Below, piece after piece: positions 8,018 to 16,639 of a DNA stretch of 45,631 nt (within the stretch, counting starts at the first letter, position 1; the number at the start of each line of letters is the position of its first letter). The stretch is from positions 1 through 45,631 of the forward strand of contig NZ_JAUSLW010000186.1 of assembly GCF_030645195.1 (NCBI RefSeq), written 5' to 3'. The notes beneath the pieces were generated by a model. That model worked only from the letters and a program-made list of their open reading frames with translations, made no database searches and was not told the origin of the DNA. The stretch comes from Phenylobacterium sp. (GTDB lineage: Bacteria; Pseudomonadota; Alphaproteobacteria; Caulobacterales; Caulobacteraceae). The translations under genes were made by a program, and so were the position numbers.

Positions 8018-9391
8018 TCAGTGAGCGTGGAAATCCCCTAGGGCCGCCAGGACGCGCTCGTGCACCGGCGGTGTTGGCCCTGGCGGCTCAAACGCACGAC
8101 CGGTGATCCGCTCGTGAGCTTCCACATATGTCAGGGCGGTCTTCCAGATCAGCTCTGGGGGAATTTCGGGCACTTCGTCCCGGTAGGGGTCGCATCGCGC
8201 GGCGACCCAGGCGCGGATCACGTCCTTGTCGAAGCTGTCGGGGGCCTCGCCGGCGGCGAACCGCTGCGGATAGGTGTCGGCCCGCCAGTAGCGACTGGAG
8301 TCAGGTGTGTGGATTTCGTCTGCGAGACGGAGGGCGCCTTCTGCATCCAAGCCGAACTCGTACTTTGTGTCGGCGAGGATCAGGCCGCGCTCGGCGGCCA
8401 GCGCTTGGCCGCGGGCGAAAAGGGCCAGGGCGGTTTCACTGATCTGGCGCCACTGCGCCTGGCTGAGCAGGCCGCGCGACACGATCTCGTCCGGGGTCAA
8501 CGGCACGTCATGGCCGCCATCGGCAGCCTTGCTTGTGGGCGTGATGATCGCGGTCTCAAGCGCCTGATTGTCGGCCAGGCCGTCAGGCAGCCGGCGCCCG
8601 TACATTTCCCGGCGGCCAGCCCGGTACATGGTCAGGATCGAAGTGCTGGTCGTACCCGCGAGGTAGCCGCGCACGACAATCTCGACCGGCAAAATCTTGA
8701 GGCGGCGGCCGACGACGATGTTTGGGTCGGGATAGTCCAGCACGTGGTTGGGACACAGGTCGGCGGTCTGCTCGAAGGCCCATCGGGCGACGCCATTCAG
8801 CACCTGGCCCTTGAAGGGGACGCAGCACAGCACTTGGTCGAAGGCCGACAGGCGGTCAGACGTGACGAGGATCCGTCGCCCGTCCGGCAGGTCGTAGTTG
8901 TCGCGCACCTTGCCACGGTAAAGCCCGGGAAGGGCCGGATCGATCGCGTCGCGCAGCACCTGATGGGCGCTGGCCGCCAGCCTCGCCTCCTCCAGCGTCG
9001 ACAGGGTGGTCTCGCGAACCAGGTCGATGAGATCTTCCAGGGAGAGCCGTCCGTCACGCGAGACCTTCGTCCGCGCCGCCTGCACCGACTTGCGGGCCCG
9101 CTGCAGGTCGTTGATGCGGGTGGTGAGCACATCCTCCTGCAGGGCCAGAAGCGCCGGCAGGTCCGCCGCCCGCCCGTCGAGCAGCTGGGTGATGCGGGCC
9201 AGGGACAGCCCAAGGGATTTGAGCGTCAGCACTTGGTGCAGGCGTTCGATCTCTTCAGGACCATAGACGCGCCAACCGGCTTGCGTCCGGCCCGGGCCCA
9301 CCAACCCTCTCCGCTCGTAGAGGCGCAGGGCTCGCACGCCGACCCCGAGGCGGCGCGCCGTCTCGCTGGGACTGAGGAAGCGTTCGCTCAT
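8018..9391 (-). CDS. MerR-type DNA-binding domain fused to SAICAR synthase (PurC)
   Basis: One uninterrupted 457-aa frame joins two complete modules. Residues ~4-72 form a MerR winged helix-turn-helix ([26 protein letters not shown]...), and ~76-110 a coiled-coil helix as in MerR dimers. A linker follows. Residues ~143-437 are a long, yeast ADE1-type SAICAR synthase with [49 protein letters not shown] and [10 protein letters not shown]. PurC makes SAICAR from CAIR, Asp and ATP; the motifs I know for this family are all present. ATG 9391 is preferred: GGAGA lies 10 bases upstream, whereas the GTG at 9421 overlaps the promoter -10. The last 20 residues extend past the enzyme. No internal start separates the modules. 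I know of no described MerR-PurC fusion, but I cannot search. Confidence 0.9.
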   Translation of the reverse strand: MSERFLSPSETARRLGVGVRALRLYERRGLVGPGRTQAGWRVYGPEEIERLHQVLTLKSLGLSLARITQLLDGRAADLPALLALQEDVLTTRINDLQRARKSVQAARTKVSRDGRLSLEDLIDLVRETTLSTLEEARLAASAHQVLRDAIDPALPGLYRGKVRDNYDLPDGRRILVTSDRLSAFDQVLCCVPFKGQVLNGVARWAFEQTADLCPNHVLDYPDPNIVVGRRLKILPVEIVVRGYLAGTTSTSILTMYRAGRREMYGRRLPDGLADNQALETAIITPTSKAADGGHDVPLTPDEIVSRGLLSQAQWRQISETALALFARGQALAAERGLILADTKYEFGLDAEGALRLADEIHTPDSSRYWRADTYPQRFAAGEAPDSFDKDVIRAWVAARCDPYRDEVPEIPPELIWKTALTYVEAHERITGRAFEPPGPTPPVHERVLAALGDFHAH

Positions 9392-9420
9392 GCTATCAGC
9401 GTCTCCGTTGGACGCGCCCA

Positions 9421-9451
9421 CCTATCAGGCCGGACCCAGGGTCCGGCTCAA
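9421..9451 (-). promoter_or_regulatory. Candidate MerR-type promoter with 19-bp dyad operator
   Basis: On the minus strand a TTGAGC (-35, 9446-9451) and a GATAGG (-10, 9421-9426) are 19 bp apart. A perfect dyad, GCCGGACCC-A-GGGTCCGGC (9429-9447), fills nearly all of that spacer. MerR regulators bind such dyads in over-long 19-20 bp spacers and untwist them to activate. The -10 match is weak. An alternative reading is a terminator hairpin for the aminotransferase gene 72 bases upstream, but no T-run follows. Confidence 0.5.
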
Positions 9452-9519
9452 GCCCTATTTTCCAACCCCTTCGGCTCGCCGCCCCGCCAAGCCCCCGCAG
9501 CTTGCCTGCCGGACGCGCC

Positions 9520-10659
9520 CTAAGCCTTCCCCGCCCGCGCGGCGAACCACGGAATCAGGCGGCTGATGGCCTCCTCGATCAAGGGCGTGGAGACCGCGAA
9601 GCTGAAGCGGATGAAGTGGCCGCCCTCGACGGGATCGAAGTCGAGCCCTGGGGCGGTCGCGACACCGGTGTCGCGCAGCAGGTCCTTGCAGAAGGCCAGG
9701 CTGTCGCGAGTCAGGTGGCCGATGTCGGCATAGATGTAGAAGGCGCCGTCCGGCGGCGCGATCTGGGTCAGGCCGAGCTTGGGCAGGGCGGCCAGCAGCA
9801 GGTCGCGATTGGCGCGGTAGACCGCCACGTTTTCCTCGAGCTCCTCACGTTCGTCCATGGCCGCCAGGGCGACGTGCTGGCTTAGCGAGGGCGCGGTGAG
9901 GAACAGGTTGCCGACATAGGCCCGCGCCCGCGACAGGTCCCGCTCCGGCGCCAGCAGCCAGCCAAGACGCCAGCCCACCATGCTGAAATATTTGGAGAAG
10001 CTGTTCACCACCAGGGCGTCGGGCTCGAACTCCAGCATCGACCGCGCCGGGTCCACATAGCTGAGGCCGTGATAGATTTCGTCGGAGACGATGCGGATGC
10101 CGCGTTCCCGGCAGACCTGGGCGATGGCCTCCAGTTCGGCGGCCTCGATAATGGTGCCGGTGGGATTGGCGGGGCTGGCGACGATCACCCCGGCCGGCGC
10201 GGGATCCAGGGCCGCCAGGTGGGCGGCGGTGAGCTGGAACCGGCTCTCCGGGCCGCAGGCGATCTCCACCGGCTCCAGATGCAGGGCCTTGAGTGTGTTG
10301 CGGTAGGCGACATAGCCCGGCCGCGCCAGGGCCACCCGGTCCCCGGGATTGAAGGTGGAGGCGAGCGCCAGGACCAGGGCCGGCGAGGCCCCGCAGGTCA
10401 GGATCACCCGCTCGGGCGCCACCGTGACGCCATAGGTCTCCTGGTAGTGCCGGGCGATGCGGGCGCGCAGGGCCGGGCTCTCCCAGTAGCCGCCGCGGTC
10501 GGTGTCCAGCATCTCGTGGGCCACGGCGATGGCCGCCTTCGGCGCGCCGGTGGAGGGCTGGCCGAACTCCATGTGGATGATCGAGGCCCCCTCGGCCTTC
10601 AGCCGGTGGGCCAGCGTGCTGATGCCGATGGCGTGGAAGGGATCGATCTGGGCGGGCAT
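9520..10659 (-). CDS. Pyridoxal-phosphate aminotransferase, class I/II
   Basis: A 379-aa fold-type I aminotransferase. It carries the PLP-phosphate and ring contacts SPANPTGT (~162-169) and SDEIYHGLSY (~192-201), and the Schiff-base lysine in NSFSKYFSMVGWRLGW (Lys223). The C-terminal Arg for the substrate carboxylate lies in HFIRFSFA. The sequence looks like the aspartate/aromatic/branched aminotransferase branch; the amino donor is not identifiable. The ATG at 10659 abuts the stop of the DUF486 gene with no gap, so the genes are translationally linked. The MerR-PurC gene follows downstream after 128 bases that contain its own candidate promoter. Confidence 0.93.
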   Translation of the reverse strand: MPAQIDPFHAIGISTLAHRLKAEGASIIHMEFGQPSTGAPKAAIAVAHEMLDTDRGGYWESPALRARIARHYQETYGVTVAPERVILTCGASPALVLALASTFNPGDRVALARPGYVAYRNTLKALHLEPVEIACGPESRFQLTAAHLAALDPAPAGVIVASPANPTGTIIEAAELEAIAQVCRERGIRIVSDEIYHGLSYVDPARSMLEFEPDALVVNSFSKYFSMVGWRLGWLLAPERDLSRARAYVGNLFLTAPSLSQHVALAAMDEREELEENVAVYRANRDLLLAALPKLGLTQIAPPDGAFYIYADIGHLTRDSLAFCKDLLRDTGVATAPGLDFDPVEGGHFIRFSFAVSTPLIEEAISRLIPWFAARAGKA

Positions 10660-11013
10660 CTAGAGCGGTCCCTTGAAAACGAAGAAGGCCCCGGCGGCGA
10701 TCAGCAGGAACCCGATGGCGTGATTCCAGGTGAACCGCTCCCCCAGATAGGTCACGGAGAAGATGGCGAAGATCAGCAGGGTGATCACCTCCTGCATCGC
10801 CTTCAGCTCCATCGGATCGTAGACACCGCGCCCGATCCGGTTGGCCGGGACGGCCAGGCAGTATTCGAAGAAGGCGATCCCCCAGCTGGCCAGGATCAGC
10901 AGCCAGATCGGCCGGTGCTCCACCTTCAGGTGCCCGTACCAGGCGAAGGTCATGAAGATGTTGGAGGCGATCAGCAGGAGGATCGGGGCGATGGCCGCCG
11001 TCGTCATGGGCAT
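10660..11013 (-). CDS. DMT-superfamily DUF486 membrane protein
   Basis: A 117-aa protein with four membrane helices at about residues 7-25, 38-56, 70-89 and 95-114. It contains the DUF486 hallmarks FMTFAWYGHLK and LKAMQEVITL. It belongs with small drug/metabolite transporter-like proteins, with unknown cargo. Two ATG codons, the first at 11013 and the second two codons later, are both plausible starts. It leads the minus-strand pair with the aminotransferase and is divergent from the potF-like gene, leaving 92 bases for two promoters. Confidence 0.88.
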   Translation of the reverse strand: MPMTTAAIAPILLLIASNIFMTFAWYGHLKVEHRPIWLLILASWGIAFFEYCLAVPANRIGRGVYDPMELKAMQEVITLLIFAIFSVTYLGERFTWNHAIGFLLIAAGAFFVFKGPL

Positions 11014-11050
11014 GCGGGGGCTCCGGGCCGGGGGATCGTTGATTTCGCAC

Positions 11051-11078
11051 TTAACGCGGCGGTTCGCAGCCCTATAAC
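11051..11078 (+). promoter_or_regulatory. Candidate promoter of the polyamine operon
   Basis: TATAAC (11073-11078), within CCTATAACC, fits the alphaproteobacterial -10. TTAACG (11051-11056) lies 16 bp upstream as a weak -35. It is the only convincing -10 in the short divergent region before the potF-like gene. No operator repeat is obvious. Confidence 0.35.
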
Positions 11079-11105
11079 CTTGGGTGACGCATGGGGGAGA
11101 ACGCG

Positions 11106-12209
11106 ATGGCGGATTGGGGAAAGCGGCTGGGCACGGCCGCGGTCGGGATGATGGCGCTGGTCCTGGCGTCCTGCGGTCAGGGCGGCCCTGGAACGCTGCA
11201 CATCTACAATTGGTCGGACTATATCGACCCGGCGATCCTGAAGGACTTCACCAAGGAGACGGGCGTCAAGGTCGTCTACGACACCTTTGATTCCAATGAG
11301 GTCCTGGAGACCAAGGTGCTGCAGGGAAACACCGGCTACGACCTGGTCGTCCCCTCCAACCACAATGTCCCCCGCTACATCACCGCCGGCGCCATCCAGC
11401 CGCTGGACAAGTCCAAGCTGACCGGTCTCTCCAACCTGTGGCCGGACATCATGGCCTATATGGAACCCTTCGATCCGGGCGCGAAATACAGCGTCCCCTA
11501 CATGTGGGGCACCATCGGCATAGGCTACAACAAGGACGCCATCGCCAAGCGTCTGCCCGGCGTGACCATCGACAGCTGGGACATCGTCTTCAAGCCGGAG
11601 AACCTGGCCAAGCTGAAGGACTGCGGGGTCTATTGGCTGGACGCCTCGGAGGACATGTACGCCGTGGCCCTGAACTATCTGGGCAAGAATCCCAACTCCA
11701 CGGCGCTGGAGGACTATCAGGCGGCTACCGAGATGTTCCTCAAGGCCCGTCCCTACATCCGCAAGTTCCACTCCTCGGAATCCATCGAGGCCCTGGCCAA
11801 CGGCGATATCTGCATCGCTGTCGGCTACTCCGGCGACATGCTGCAGGCCAAGAGCCGCGCGGCGGAAGCCGGCGACAAGGTGCACCTGGACTATGTGGTG
11901 CCCAAGGAGGGCAGCCAGGTCTGGTTCGACGTCTTCACCATCCCCAAGGACGCCCCGAACCCGGCCGCGGCCTACAAGTTCCTCGACTACATGCTGCGCC
12001 CCGAGGTGATCGCCCGGGCCTCGACCTTCACCGAGTACGCCAACGCCAACAAGGCGGCCACCGCCCTGGTGGCCCCCGATGTGCGGGACAATCCCAACGT
12101 CTATCCGACACCCGACCAGCTGCTGACCCTGTTCGTCACCTCCTCCAAGGCGCAGCCGCTGCTGCGCGACGTGAACCGCCAGTGGACACGGGTGCAGACA
12201 GGTCAATGA
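11106..12209 (+). CDS. potF: Polyamine ABC transporter, substrate-binding lipoprotein (PotF/PotD-like)
   Basis: This is the periplasmic binding component for spermidine/putrescine-type substrates. From ATG 11106 (GGGGGAG ribosome-binding site upstream) it is 367 aa with a lipobox LASC (residues 20-23), so it is probably lipid-anchored at Cys23. The mature start LHIYNWSDYIDP is the PotD/PotF signature. Further typical stretches are YDTFDSNEVLETKVL, GYDLVVPS and VPYMWGTIGIGYN. Upstream GTG/ATG codons add a non-signal-like leader. The stop overlaps the ATG of the ATPase gene. Substrate type is by family; exact polyamine preference is not readable. Confidence 0.93.
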   Translation: MADWGKRLGTAAVGMMALVLASCGQGGPGTLHIYNWSDYIDPAILKDFTKETGVKVVYDTFDSNEVLETKVLQGNTGYDLVVPSNHNVPRYITAGAIQPLDKSKLTGLSNLWPDIMAYMEPFDPGAKYSVPYMWGTIGIGYNKDAIAKRLPGVTIDSWDIVFKPENLAKLKDCGVYWLDASEDMYAVALNYLGKNPNSTALEDYQAATEMFLKARPYIRKFHSSESIEALANGDICIAVGYSGDMLQAKSRAAEAGDKVHLDYVVPKEGSQVWFDVFTIPKDAPNPAAAYKFLDYMLRPEVIARASTFTEYANANKAATALVAPDVRDNPNVYPTPDQLLTLFVTSSKAQPLLRDVNRQWTRVQTGQ

Positions 12210-13369
12210 GCACCTCTCGCCGGCCGCGCCTGAACATCGGCGCCGTCCGTTCCAGTTTCGCTCCCTGGGCCGATCCCTCCCTAGAGCCCCTGGTGCGGTT
12301 CGAGGGTGTGACCAAGCGTTTCGGGAACGAGACGGCGGTGAACGATGTCTCGTTGTCGATCTATGAGAGCGAGTTCTTCGCCCTGCTGGGTCCGTCGGGC
12401 TGCGGCAAGACCACCCTGATGCGCCTGCTGGCCGGCTTCGAGACCCCGGACGCCGGACGCATCACCCTGGCCGGGGAGGACCTGGCTGGCCGGTCGCCGC
12501 ACCAACGGCCCGTGAACATGATGTTCCAGTCCTACGCCCTCTTCCCCCACCTCTCGGTGGAGCAGAACATCGCCTTTGGCCTCAAGCAGCAGGGAACGCC
12601 CAAGGGCCAGATCGCAGACCGGGTGACCGAGATGCTGGCCCTGGTGCGGCTGGAGGGCCTGGCGCGGCGCAAGCCCCACCAGCTCTCGGGCGGCCAGCGC
12701 CAGCGGGTGGCGCTCGCCCGCGCTATCGCCCCCAACCCCAAGATGCTGCTGCTGGACGAGCCCCTGGCGGCGCTCGACAAGAAGCTGCGCGAGGAGACCC
12801 AGTTCGAGCTGATCGCCCTGCAGCAGCGCCTGGGCATGACCTTCCTGATCGTCACCCACGACCAGGAGGAGGCCATGGTCACCGCCGACCGCATCGCGGT
12901 GATGCGCGAGGGCCATATCGTCCAGATCGGCCGGCCCGCCGAGGTCTACGAGACCCCCAATTCCCGCTACGTGGCCGACTTCATCGGCGACGTAAACCTG
13001 TTCGAGGGCGCCGTGACCGCCGCCGACGGCAAGCGCGTCACGCTGGCCACCCCCGACTGCCCAGTGGGCTTCGAGGCCCTGGAGGACGACCGGCTGGCCG
13101 TGGGCTCCACCGCCTGGCTGGGGGTGCGGCCCGAGAAGATCCAGCTGCATCTCGACCCGCCCAAGGAGGGCCCCAACCGCATGGCCGGCAAGGTGGCCGA
13201 TTACGGCTATCTCGGCGACTGGACCACCTATGTGGTGGAGCTGGAGAGCGGCCGCACCGTGCGCGCCGCCCGGGCCAACGCCTCGCGCCTGGTGGCCCGG
13301 CCCATCGCCTGCGACGACCTCTGTTGGCTGACCTTCGCCCCCGACGCCGCCGTGGTGCTGACCCGATGA
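12206..13369 (+). CDS. potG: Polyamine ABC transporter, ATP-binding protein (PotG/PotA-like)
   Basis: A 387-aa ATPase that powers polyamine import at the inner membrane. Walker A is GPSGCGKTT (62-70), the Q-loop is in MMFQSYALFPH, the signature is LSGGQRQRVALARA, Walker B is MLLLDEPLAALD, and the H-loop is VTHDQEEAM. A C-terminal TOBE region (~300-385) follows. The ATG at 12206 overlaps the potF stop by 4 bases; a much longer frame exists upstream but is a shadow of potF. The N-terminal ~28 residues before LVRFEGVTKRFG are an extension seen in PotG. Confidence 0.94.
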   Translation: MSTSRRPRLNIGAVRSSFAPWADPSLEPLVRFEGVTKRFGNETAVNDVSLSIYESEFFALLGPSGCGKTTLMRLLAGFETPDAGRITLAGEDLAGRSPHQRPVNMMFQSYALFPHLSVEQNIAFGLKQQGTPKGQIADRVTEMLALVRLEGLARRKPHQLSGGQRQRVALARAIAPNPKMLLLDEPLAALDKKLREETQFELIALQQRLGMTFLIVTHDQEEAMVTADRIAVMREGHIVQIGRPAEVYETPNSRYVADFIGDVNLFEGAVTAADGKRVTLATPDCPVGFEALEDDRLAVGSTAWLGVRPEKIQLHLDPPKEGPNRMAGKVADYGYLGDWTTYVVELESGRTVRAARANASRLVARPIACDDLCWLTFAPDAAVVLTR

Positions 13370-14262
13370 AGGGTCGCCCCAGGACCGGCCTGGCGGCGCT
13401 TGCCCCCTTCCTGTGGCTGGGGGTCTTCTTCCTGTTTCCGTTCCTGCTGGTGGCCAAGCTGTCCCTGTCGGACACCGCGCTCGCCATGCCGCCCTATGCG
13501 CCCCGGGTGGACTGGAGCGCGGGCTGGGCCGGCGTGCGGGCCTTCTTCGCCGCCCTGGACTTCGAGACCTATGCGCGGCTGACCCGCGACAGCCTCTACA
13601 TCGCCTCCTACCTCTCCAGCCTGATGTTCGCGGCCGTGGCCACGGGGATCCTGTTGGTGATCGGCTATCCCATCGCCTACGGCATGTCGCGGTTCGCCGC
13701 CTCGACGCGGCAGGCCCTGCTGATGGCGGTGATCCTACCCTTCTGGACCAGCTTCCTGATCCGGGTCTATGCCTGGATCGCGGTGCTGAAGCCCGAGGGG
13801 CTGCTCAACACCTTCCTCTCCCAGTTCGGCCTGCCCGAGCTGAACCTGCTCAACACCGACACCGCGGTCTATATCGGCCTGGTCTACGCCTACCTGCCCT
13901 TCATGGTGCTGCCGCTCTACGCGGTGCTGGAGAAGCAAGACCAGAGCCTGCTGGAGGCCGCCGCCGACCTGGGCTGCACGCGGACCCAGGCCTTCTGGCG
14001 GGTGACCTTCCCCCTCTCCCTGCCCGGCGTGGGCGCCGGAGCCCTGCTCTGCTTCATCCCCATGGTGGGCGAGTTCGTGATCCCCGACCTGCTGGGGGGC
14101 TCGGGCACCCTGATGCTGGGCAAGACCATCTGGACCGAGTTCTTCGCCAACCGCGACTGGCCGGCCGCCTCGGCCGTGGCCATCGCCATGCTGGCCACCC
14201 TGGTGATCCCCATCGTCCTCTATCAACGCCAGCAGACCAAGATGATCGAGGCCGGCCGATGA
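13366..14262 (+). CDS. potH: Polyamine ABC transporter permease (PotH-like)
   Basis: An inner-membrane permease of 298 aa with about six helices. The EAA loop contacting the ATPase is LLEAAADLGCTRTQAFWRVTFP (core EAAADLGCTRTQAF). The N-terminus FLWLGVFFLFPFLLVAKLS and the periplasmic loop with RVYAWIAVLKPEGLLN fit PotB/PotH. The ATG at 13366 overlaps the previous stop by 4 bases (ATGA). It forms a heterodimer with the next gene product. Confidence 0.93.
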   Translation: MKGRPRTGLAALAPFLWLGVFFLFPFLLVAKLSLSDTALAMPPYAPRVDWSAGWAGVRAFFAALDFETYARLTRDSLYIASYLSSLMFAAVATGILLVIGYPIAYGMSRFAASTRQALLMAVILPFWTSFLIRVYAWIAVLKPEGLLNTFLSQFGLPELNLLNTDTAVYIGLVYAYLPFMVLPLYAVLEKQDQSLLEAAADLGCTRTQAFWRVTFPLSLPGVGAGALLCFIPMVGEFVIPDLLGGSGTLMLGKTIWTEFFANRDWPAASAVAIAMLATLVIPIVLYQRQQTKMIEAGR

Positions 14263-15050
14263 AGCGCGGACCCTCGGCCTTCAACATCGCCTCGGTGGTG
14301 GCGGGCCTGGCCTTCCTCCACCTGCCCATCGTGCTGCTGGTGGTCTATTCCTTCAACGCCAGCCGGCTGGTGACGGTCTGGGGCGGGTTCTCCACCAAGT
14401 GGTACGGAGCCCTGCTGCGGGACGACCAGCTGCTGGCCGCCATCTGGGTGACCCTGCGGGTCGGGTTGATCTCGGCGAGCCTGGCCACGGTGCTGGGAAC
14501 CCTGGCGGCCGTGGCCCTGGTGCGGTCGGGGCGGTTCAAGGGGCGGCTGCTGTTCTCCGGCATGATCTACGCCCCCCTGGTGATGCCCGAGGTGATCCTG
14601 GGCCTGTCCCTGCTGCTGCTGTTCGTAGCCTTCGGCCTGCCGCGCGGGTTCTGGACGGTGACGGTGAGCCACGCCACGGTCACCCTCTGCTACGTCACGG
14701 TGGTGGTCCAGGCCCGGTTGATCAGCTTCGACAAGGCCCTGGAGGAAGCCGCCCGCGACCTCGGCTGCACGCCGCTCAAGGCCTTCTTCGCCGTCACCCT
14801 GCCCAATATCGCGCCGGCCGTGGCGGCGGCCTGGATGCTGGCCTTTACGCTGTCCCTGGACGACCTGGTGATCGCCAGCTTCACCTCGGGACCCGGCGCC
14901 ACAACCCTGCCGATGCGGATCTACAGCCAGGTGCGGCTGGGGGTCAGCCCGGAGATCAACGCGGTCTCCACCCTGCTGGTAGGTCTGGTGGCCACCGGGG
15001 TGATCGCGGCCTACCTGTTCCAGAATCGGCGCCGCGGTCGCGACGCCTAG
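14259..15050 (+). CDS. potI: Polyamine ABC transporter permease (PotI-like)
   Basis: The partner permease, 263 aa with six predicted helices. It shows the PotC/PotI start FLHLPIVLLVVYSFNASR and the EAA loop EEAARDLGCTPLKAFFAVTLP. It overlaps potH by 4 bases (ATGA). The stop codon TAG at 15048-15050 lies inside the CTAG that begins the repeat at 15047, so the repeat boundary and the end of the operon coincide. Confidence 0.93.
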   Translation: MKRGPSAFNIASVVAGLAFLHLPIVLLVVYSFNASRLVTVWGGFSTKWYGALLRDDQLLAAIWVTLRVGLISASLATVLGTLAAVALVRSGRFKGRLLFSGMIYAPLVMPEVILGLSLLLLFVAFGLPRGFWTVTVSHATVTLCYVTVVVQARLISFDKALEEAARDLGCTPLKAFFAVTLPNIAPAVAAAWMLAFTLSLDDLVIASFTSGPGATTLPMRIYSQVRLGVSPEINAVSTLLVGLVATGVIAAYLFQNRRRGRDA

Positions 15051-15154
15051 AGCGTTTCCCGCCTGACTTGGATCAAGTCAGGCGATCAGGAAGAGCGACC
15101 AAGCAAGGAATCTAGAGCTCCGTTTCGATTCATTCGAAACGGGAACAGCTCTAG
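15047..15154. repeat. CTAG-bounded two-hairpin repeat, copy 1
   Basis: A 108-bp element beginning CTAGAGC and ending GCTCTAG. Hairpin one: CGCCTGACTTG (15060-15070) with CAAGTCAGGCG (15074-15084). Hairpin two: TCTAGAGCT (15111-15119) with AGCTCTAGA (15147-15155) outside, and CCGTTTCGA (15120-15128) with TCGAAACGG (15134-15142) inside. Its two ends supply the TAG stops of potI (plus strand) and the amidase (minus strand). It may act as a bidirectional terminator. Confidence 0.75.
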
Positions 15155-16560
15155 ATCGGGGCGACGCGGTCGAACCAGGGTTTGGCCGTTTCCAGTTGCC
15201 CGGCCAGGCGGAACAGGGTCGCCTCGCCGGCCATGCGGCCCACGAACTGCAGGCCGATGGGCAGGCCGCCCTTCGACCAGGCCAGCGGCACGGTCATGGC
15301 CGGCTGGCCGGTGTTGTTGAAGGCCTGGGTGTTGGGCATGAACTTGAAGAGCCGCTCGGTGAAGGCCCGCAGGTCCTCCGTCAGGTGGCCGATGGGGATG
15401 GGCGGTGTCCCCAGGGTGGAGAGCAGCAGGACGTCGTAGGTTTCGAACAGGCCGGCCACCGCCCGGCCATAGGCGTGGATGGCGGCCAGGCCGCGGACAT
15501 AGGTCCCGCCGCTGACCCCGGTTCCCCGCCGGTACATGCCCCAGGTGAGCATCTCCACCTCGTCCTCGGCGACCGGACGGCCGCGCCGCTGCGCCTCCGC
15601 ATCAAAGGTGGCCGCGACGCTGGCGGCGATCACGTCGCCCGCGCCCTGCTGCATGGCCGCCAGGTTCCCCGGCACGCTCACCTCCTCCACCGTGTGGCCG
15701 AGGCTCTCGCAGAGCCGGGCGGCGTCCAGCACCGCCTGGACGCATTCGGGATCCAGGGCGTCGGAGGCCAGCGCCGCGGTGGTGAAACCGATCCGCAGCT
15801 TGCCGGGCGCGCGGCCCACCTCCTGGGCGTAGGGGGTGGCGGGCGCGTCCAGATAATAGGGGTCCCCCGGCTGCGGCCGGCAGGCGATGTCCAGCAGGAG
15901 CGCGCTGTCGCGGACCGAGCGGGTGACGGCGTGCTGGATCGAGGCCCCGCCCCAGCCCTCCCCCAGGGGCGCGAAGGAGACCCGGCCGCGCGACGGCTTC
16001 ATCCCGAACAGGCCGCAGGCCGAGGCGGGCGTGCGGATCGAGCCGCCGCCGTCGCTGGCGTGGGCCGCCGGCACGATGCCCGCCGCCACCGCCGAGGCCG
16101 CCCCGCCCGAGGAGCCGCCGGGCGTCCGCGAGACGTCCCACGGATTGCGGCAGGGCCCCAGGAAGGCGCTCTCGGTGATCGGCATCAGGCCGAATTCAGG
16201 GGTGTTGGTCTTGCCGAAGATCACCAGGCCGGCCTGGCGGTAGGCGGTGGTGAGCGCGCTGTCGGCGGCGGCCACATTGTCCTTCAGCAGGGCCGAGCCC
16301 GAGGAGGTCACCGTCCCGGCCAGGGTCGCGCCGAGGTCCTTCAGCAGGAAGGGCACGCCGGCCAGGGGGCCCTCCAGCTTGGCGGCGGCTTCCTTCCGGC
16401 CGAAGTCGGCGAGGTCGAGGGTGACAGCGTTGAGGGCCGGATTGACCTGCCCCATCCGTTCGACGGCGGTCTCCAGCAGTTCGCCCGCGGAAACCTCGCC
16501 CTTGGCCACCAGTCCGGCCAGGCCCACGGCGTCGTGCTGGCGATACTCGTCGAACTTCAT
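15151..16560 (-). CDS. Amidase (amidase signature family)
   Basis: A 469-aa amidase-signature hydrolase. The catalytic Lys is Lys74 in FLLKDLG, the cis-Ser lies in GGSSGGAAS (149-157), and the nucleophile is Ser174 in GGGSIRTPAS. These make the complete Ser-cisSer-Lys triad. Overall it resembles the 6-aminohexanoate-cyclic-dimer hydrolase (NylA)-like branch, but the natural amide is unknown. ATG 16560 is chosen because GGGAGAG precedes it and family homology starts there; the frame extends 59 codons further upstream over non-coding sequence. The stop lies in the terminal CTAG of repeat copy 1. It is convergent with the polyamine operon. Confidence 0.93.
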   Translation of the reverse strand: MKFDEYRQHDAVGLAGLVAKGEVSAGELLETAVERMGQVNPALNAVTLDLADFGRKEAAAKLEGPLAGVPFLLKDLGATLAGTVTSSGSALLKDNVAAADSALTTAYRQAGLVIFGKTNTPEFGLMPITESAFLGPCRNPWDVSRTPGGSSGGAASAVAAGIVPAAHASDGGGSIRTPASACGLFGMKPSRGRVSFAPLGEGWGGASIQHAVTRSVRDSALLLDIACRPQPGDPYYLDAPATPYAQEVGRAPGKLRIGFTTAALASDALDPECVQAVLDAARLCESLGHTVEEVSVPGNLAAMQQGAGDVIAASVAATFDAEAQRRGRPVAEDEVEMLTWGMYRRGTGVSGGTYVRGLAAIHAYGRAVAGLFETYDVLLLSTLGTPPIPIGHLTEDLRAFTERLFKFMPNTQAFNNTGQPAMTVPLAWSKGGLPIGLQFVGRMAGEATLFRLAGQLETAKPWFDRVAPI

Positions 16561-16639
16561 GGCCGCTCTCCCTGTCGTTGCGGCCAGAGGATCACAGAGC
16601 GCTTGGCCGGGGCGACACAGAAATTCGCGTGAAAGGCAT

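Noticed and set aside
8018..9391. Two separate genes (MerR regulator and purC)
   Set aside because: No stop occurs between the modules and no ribosome-binding site with start codon is visible at the junction; the frame is continuous.
9392..9421. GTG start at 9421 for the MerR-PurC gene
   Set aside because: It would overlap the candidate -10 and adds ten non-MerR residues. ATG 9391 has GGAGA at proper distance.
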